64,000 bases of DNA from Seohaeicola sp024304985 (GTDB taxonomy: Bacteria > Pseudomonadota > Alphaproteobacteria > Rhodobacterales > Rhodobacteraceae), in the NCBI RefSeq assembly GCF_028802875.1, contig NZ_JARAMP010000017.1, positions 1 to 64,000 on the forward strand. The letters are read 5' to 3'. The position numbers and the translations under genes were made by a program. The notes below the pieces were generated by a model, which searched no databases, was not told where the DNA came from, and saw only the letters and a program-made list of their open reading frames with translations. Of the stretch, positions 60,336 through 64,000 are shown piece after piece (the stretch's first letter is position 1; every line of letters starts with the position of its first letter).

Positions 60336-60844
60336 ACCGGCGTATTCTGACGGCAGTCGCCTGCGGGCTGGTGCTGGGCGGCCATGGCGCGCAGGCAGAC
60401 CCGCTGTTCGATGCGGACAGCCGCGCGGCCCTGGGGGCGGAAATCCGGGCGCTGCTCTTGGCCGAACCCGAAATCGTGGAGCGCGCCCTGACCCCGCCTT
60501 CGGCCTTTCAGGAGGCGGTCTCGGCCGATATGGACCGGCTGACGCAACTGGCCCCGCGCCTGTTCGATCCGGGCCGCGACGGGTTCGGCGCGGCGGATGC
60601 TGCCCTGAAGATCGCGTTCTTCACCCGCGACGACTGCACCGATTGCGCGCAGGCCGAAGCGGACCTGCGGGCGCTGGTGGCCACTTATGACCTGCGCGTC
60701 TCGGTGTTTTCCTTGTCAGAGACAGAGGCGCGCGATCTGGCTGCGGCACTGGAGTTGACGGAAAGCCCGGCCTATGTCCTGCCCGACATGATGTTGCAGG
60801 GGCACATCCCGCCCGTGGTGCTGGAACGCTATCTGGCGCGCTAG
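60332..60844 (+). CDS. Exported thioredoxin-fold protein (CxxC = CTDC)
   Basis: The 170-residue precursor has a signal peptide (MNRRILTAVACGLVLGGHGAQA). The N-terminal helical region (DADSRAALGAEIRALLLAEPEIVERAL) resembles that of its neighbour, and a compact thioredoxin core contains Cys102 and Cys105 in FFTRDDCTDCAQAE and the cis-Pro stretch ESPAYVLPD. It lacks most of the DsbA insert, so it is a minimal relative. The ATG overlaps the preceding stop. It may be the reducing or holding partner of the DsbA-like protein. Confidence 0.78.
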   Translation: MNRRILTAVACGLVLGGHGAQADPLFDADSRAALGAEIRALLLAEPEIVERALTPPSAFQEAVSADMDRLTQLAPRLFDPGRDGFGAADAALKIAFFTRDDCTDCAQAEADLRALVATYDLRVSVFSLSETEARDLAAALELTESPAYVLPDMMLQGHIPPVVLERYLAR

Positions 60845-60846
60845 GC

Positions 60847-61986
60847 TTATTCGGCGGCTTCCGTCGCCGAGGCTACCTTCTTCTCGGCCTCGATGGCTTC
60901 GGCGCGGGCCTCGACCTGTTCGACGATATGCTCGATCATCTGGTCATTGCCCAGCTTGTGGCTTTGCTTGCCCGCCAGATAGACCATGCCCGACCCGGCC
61001 CCGCCGCCGGTGAAACCGACATCGGTCATCAGCGCCTCGCCCGGACCGTTCACCACGCACCCGATGATGCTCAGGCTCATGGGCGTCTTGATATGCTCCA
61101 GCCGCTTTTCCAGCACCTCGACCGTCTTGATCACGTCAAAGCCCTGCCGCGCGCAGGAGGGGCAGGAGATGATGTTGACGCCGCGATGGCGCAGGCCCAG
61201 CGATTTCAGGATCTCGAACCCGACCTTGACCTCCTGCACCGGATCGGCGGACAGGGACACGCGGATCGTGTCGCCAATGCCCATCCACAACAGGTTGCCC
61301 AGACCGATGGCCGATTTGATCGTGCCGGACACGAATCCCCCCGCCTCGGTGATGCCCAGATGGATGGGCGCATCCGTCGCCTCGGCCAGTTGCTGATAGG
61401 CGGCGGCGGCCATGAAGACGTCGGACGCCTTCACGCTGATCTTGAATTCGTGAAAATCGTTGTCCTGCAGGATCTTGATGTGATCCATGCCGGATTCCAC
61501 CATCGCATCGGGGCAAGGCTCGCCGTATTTGTCCAGCAGATGCTTTTCCAGCGAGCCTGCATTCACGCCGATGCGGATCGAACAGTTGTTGTCGCGCGCG
61601 GCCTTGATCACCTCGCGCACGCGCGCGGCATCGCCGATATTGCCGGGGTTGATGCGCAGGCAGGCGGCCCCGGCCTCGGCCGCTTCGATCCCGCGTTTGT
61701 AATGGAAATGGATGTCGGCCACGATGGGCACATCGACCTCGCGCACGATCTGGCGCAGGGCGCGCGAGCTGTCCTGATCCGGCACGGAGACGCGGACGAT
61801 ATCCGCGCCCGCCTCGGCCGCCGCGTTGATCTGAGCCACGGTCGCCGCCACATCGGTGGTCAGCGTGTTGGTCATCGTCTGCACCGAGATCGGCGCATCG
61901 CCCCCGACAGCCACGCGGCCCACATGGATCATGCGGCTTTTGCGGCGATAGATGTTGCGCCAGGGGCGGATGTGATTGAGCGACAT
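60847..61986 (-). CDS. ispG: 4-Hydroxy-3-methylbut-2-enyl diphosphate synthase (flavodoxin)
   Basis: IspG is the [4Fe-4S] enzyme of the MEP isoprenoid pathway. The 379-residue protein shows HVGRVAVGGDAPISVQTMTNT, VADIHFHYKRGIEAAEAGAACLRINPGN, RIGVNAGSLEKHLL and the cluster cysteines in IISCPSCARQGFDV and SIIGCVVNGPGEA. Acidic tail residues (EAEKKVASATEAAE) follow. AGGAAACCC precedes ATG 61986. It follows rodZ by about 80 bp, and its stop lies next to the convergent thioredoxin gene. Confidence 0.95.
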   Translation of the reverse strand: MSLNHIRPWRNIYRRKSRMIHVGRVAVGGDAPISVQTMTNTLTTDVAATVAQINAAAEAGADIVRVSVPDQDSSRALRQIVREVDVPIVADIHFHYKRGIEAAEAGAACLRINPGNIGDAARVREVIKAARDNNCSIRIGVNAGSLEKHLLDKYGEPCPDAMVESGMDHIKILQDNDFHEFKISVKASDVFMAAAAYQQLAEATDAPIHLGITEAGGFVSGTIKSAIGLGNLLWMGIGDTIRVSLSADPVQEVKVGFEILKSLGLRHRGVNIISCPSCARQGFDVIKTVEVLEKRLEHIKTPMSLSIIGCVVNGPGEALMTDVGFTGGGAGSGMVYLAGKQSHKLGNDQMIEHIVEQVEARAEAIEAEKKVASATEAAE

Positions 61987-62069
61987 GCGGGTTTCCTGCT
62001 GGGGTCATCTGGGCGCGATCTGTGGGGCGAGCATATCGCGCGCCGGACCGGGCTGCAATCGCCGCAGGA

Positions 62070-63287
62070 TCAGTCTGTCGTGACCGGAACGGATTGCACT
62101 TCGGCCACGGTGCGGGCCAGATCCACATCGGTTTCCAGATCCGCCACCTGATAGGTGGCCGTCACATTGTCGACCGACAGGGCGACATTGGACGTGACGG
62201 TGCCGCGCGGGCCGACAGGCCCGTAATGCTGGCCATTCACCGTGAAATAGATGGACCCGGATTCGCCGACGCGCAAAAGGGCGGGCTCTTCCGTCATCGG
62301 GACGGCATAGCGGTCGCCCGCTTCCATGATCCCTTCGAAAATCACCGATCCGTCGGCGGCATTCACCCGCACCCATGCCGAACGCACGGCGACCATCTCG
62401 ACCCCCGGCGCGGGGTCTGCGACGACCTGCGGCATCTGCGGGCCGAACTGCACCGCCTCGTTGAGGGCGGTTTCGATCCCGGCGGACAGATCCTCGGCCG
62501 AGGTGCGATCGGCGAAGGCACCGACGGTGGACGGATCAAGGGTCGAGATCGGCGCATCCCGCGCGACCAGCACCGGCACATCCAGCGCCTGCGGGCGATA
62601 CATCCGCGTCAGCGCATCATTCGTGGGCGGCGTCACACCCGAAGCCGCCAGCGCCGTGCCCGCATCCCCTGCCCCCGCCGCAGGACGGGCCTGCAGGGGA
62701 TCAAGATCGGACAGCACGCTGGGTGTGTTTTCGACCGGGGCAAAGGTCACGCGCTGCACCTCGTTCAGGACGGCCCAGCCGCCATAGCCGATGGTGCCGA
62801 TCAGGGCCAGCAGCACCAGGGTCGATCCGATGGCGCGCGGTTCGATCTGGCTGAAAAAGGCATCCTTGGCCGGGGCAAAGGGCGTGGTCGGCGCCGCAAA
62901 GGGATCGCGCGCGCTGTTGACCTGACGCGGCAGGGGCGCGCGCTTGGCCGAGGAGGCCGAGGGCGACATGCCATGCGCGGTCGAAAACCCGCTTTCGGCG
63001 CAGAACGCCTCAAAGGCCTTGTCGGGGTCCATATTCAGGTAGCGCGCGTAAGAGCGCACGTAGCCCGCGATGAATCCGGGCGTATCGAAGGCAGAGGGAT
63101 CGCAATTCTCGATCGCGGCGATATAGGCGGCACGGATGCGAAGTTCGCGTTGCACGTCCAGAAGGGATTTCCCCATCGTCGCGCGTTCGCCCCGCATCAG
63201 GTCACCCAGACGCAGGTCGTAGTCATCGAACCCTTTAGGTTCGACCGCCTTCTCTTCCACCTTTCGGGAGAACCTGCGCCCGATCAT
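62070..63287 (-). CDS. rodZ: RodZ-type cytoskeletal anchor (HTH plus DUF4115)
   Basis: RodZ links MreB to the wall elongation machinery. The 405-residue protein has a cytoplasmic HTH_25 domain (about 25-95, LRLGDLMRGERATMGKSLLDV ... GFIAGYVRSYARYLNMDP), a linker, one membrane segment (about 152-174), an acidic periplasmic stalk and a DUF4115 domain (VRSAWVRVNAADGSVIFEGIMEAG ... RVGESGSIYFTVNG). Start ATG 63287 gives the family opening MIGRR. RodZ-ispG adjacency is common in proteobacteria. Confidence 0.87.
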   Translation of the reverse strand: MIGRRFSRKVEEKAVEPKGFDDYDLRLGDLMRGERATMGKSLLDVQRELRIRAAYIAAIENCDPSAFDTPGFIAGYVRSYARYLNMDPDKAFEAFCAESGFSTAHGMSPSASSAKRAPLPRQVNSARDPFAAPTTPFAPAKDAFFSQIEPRAIGSTLVLLALIGTIGYGGWAVLNEVQRVTFAPVENTPSVLSDLDPLQARPAAGAGDAGTALAASGVTPPTNDALTRMYRPQALDVPVLVARDAPISTLDPSTVGAFADRTSAEDLSAGIETALNEAVQFGPQMPQVVADPAPGVEMVAVRSAWVRVNAADGSVIFEGIMEAGDRYAVPMTEEPALLRVGESGSIYFTVNGQHYGPVGPRGTVTSNVALSVDNVTATYQVADLETDVDLARTVAEVQSVPVTTD

Positions 63288-63400
63288 ACCTGCTGCCCCG
63301 TCAGTTTGAGGTTTCAGACTCGCACCATCCCCGATTCGAGTCTCACTCTTTCTTGAACCAACGGTAACACAGCACAAGCAGATTTACACTCGAAGGATAG

Positions 63401-64000
63401 TCACGCCGACAATTCGGCGCGATTCAGCGCACAATGCGACCAAAGTTCATCCATGGCCTTGACCAGACGGTCCATTTCGTCCGGCCCATGCACCGGCGAG
63501 GGCGTGAAACGCAGCCGTTCGGTGCCGCGCGGCACGGTCGGAAAATTTATCGGCTGAACATAGATCCCATAGCGGTCCAGCAGCATGTCCGACAGTTTCT
63601 TGGTATGGACGGGATCGCCCACGATCACGGGCACGATATGGCTGCCGTGGTCGATGATCGGCAGGCCCAGACCCTTGAGCCGGGTCTTGAGGATCTTCGC
63701 CTGCGTCTGGTGCTTTTCGCGCAGGGCGTGGTCGCGTTTCAGATGCGCGACCGATGCCGCCGCCCCCGCCGCAATTGCCGGCGGCAGCGAGGTGGTGAAG
63801 ATGAAGCCCGGCGCATAAGATCTGATCGCGTCGCACATTTTCGCACTGGCCGCGATATAGCCACCCATCACGCCATAGGCCTTGGCCAGCGTCCCGTTGA
63901 TGATGTCCAGACGGTGCATCAGACGGTCGCGCTCCGCCACACCGGCCCCGCGTGCGCCATACATGCCCACGGCATGCACCTCGTCGATATAGGTCAGCGC
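63401..64000 (-). CDS. hemA: 5-Aminolevulinate synthase, C-terminal half (runs off window)
   Basis: ALA synthase joins glycine and succinyl-CoA, the C4 (Shemin) route to heme typical of alphaproteobacteria. The visible 199 residues include TYIDEVHAVGMYGARGAG, the PLP Lys in IINGTLAKAYGVMGGYIAAS, FIFTTSLPPAIAAGA, SHIVPVIVGDP and NFPTVPRGTERLRFTPSPVH. The N-terminal half lies beyond 64000. Alphaproteobacteria may have two copies (hemA and hemT), so the exact paralogue is unsure. It is followed by rodZ with a 113-bp gap. Confidence 0.92.
   Translation of the reverse strand, partial: ALTYIDEVHAVGMYGARGAGVAERDRLMHRLDIINGTLAKAYGVMGGYIAASAKMCDAIRSYAPGFIFTTSLPPAIAAGAAASVAHLKRDHALREKHQTQAKILKTRLKGLGLPIIDHGSHIVPVIVGDPVHTKKLSDMLLDRYGIYVQPINFPTVPRGTERLRFTPSPVHGPDEMDRLVKAMDELWSHCALNRAELSA

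Overview
The window reads as chromosomal DNA of a Rhodobacteraceae (Roseobacter-group) alphaproteobacterium. The evidence is high GC, a C4-pathway hemA, olsB (ornithine lipids), the gene order DUF177-rpmF-plsX-fabH-ihfA-merR, a cysteine-poor DksA, several lineage-typical small lipoproteins, and a recurring intergenic element (TTCTTCTTGC, two bases, CAAATATCC). Except for the first ~2.1 kb it is dense core genome with two tRNAs, no rRNA, no prophage and no CRISPR array.

Layout. 1-2150: accessory scar with the left end of an IS3-family element, a short gene cut by it, an IS66-like transposase tail and a 5'-truncated UvrD-like helicase. 2161-10636: guaB diverging from a 2Fe-2S/ASKHA corrinoid-activation-type protein, tRNA-Gly, an AbrB-family membrane protein, an SDR, a PaiB-like protein and uup. 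10685-17793: olsB, bamE, then DUF177-rpmF-plsX-fabH-ihfA-merR, tRNA-Pro and a long dCTP deaminase. 17874-24889 (minus strand): dgt, argS, a SPOR protein, then tightly overlapping nagZ-scpA-scpB and a small protein. 24972-29144: erpA, xthA, a beta-barrel protein, a flavin monooxygenase and dksA. 29328-33635: MoxR ATPase, DUF2927 lipoprotein, a 55-residue membrane protein, a CoxE-type VWA protein and a Tat-signal protein. 33708-38127: P450, M48 protease, PIN nuclease coupled to rlmI, and a lipoprotein. 38342-46661: edd-eda, glnE, ybaK, DUF2852-RDD and bpt. 46860-49485: ilvIH behind a complete attenuator. 49485-64000: DUF2189, an amidase, prfB, mrcA, amiC, an aminotransferase, an M48/TPR protease with two thioredoxin-fold proteins, ispG, rodZ and the C-terminal half of hemA.

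Functional themes are envelope building (plsX/fabH, olsB, bamE, mrcA, amiC, nagZ, rodZ, SPOR), chromosome handling (scpAB, ihfA), Entner-Doudoroff sugar use (edd/eda), branched-chain amino acid synthesis (ilvIH) and periplasmic protein quality control.

The best regulatory signals are: the ilvIH attenuator (promoter, 15-residue leader peptide with Leu-Val-Ile-Ile-Val, antiterminator and terminator); a TGTTACCGCTAACA operator filling the spacer of the edd promoter; two IHF-consensus sites sharing a 14-bp sequence, one next to the ihfA promoter and one upstream of rpmF; and a dispersed intergenic repeat family with four copies. I found no convincing wholly new defence or biosynthetic system. The MoxR/DUF2927/VWA neighbourhood and the PIN-rlmI pair are the least understood gene groupings.
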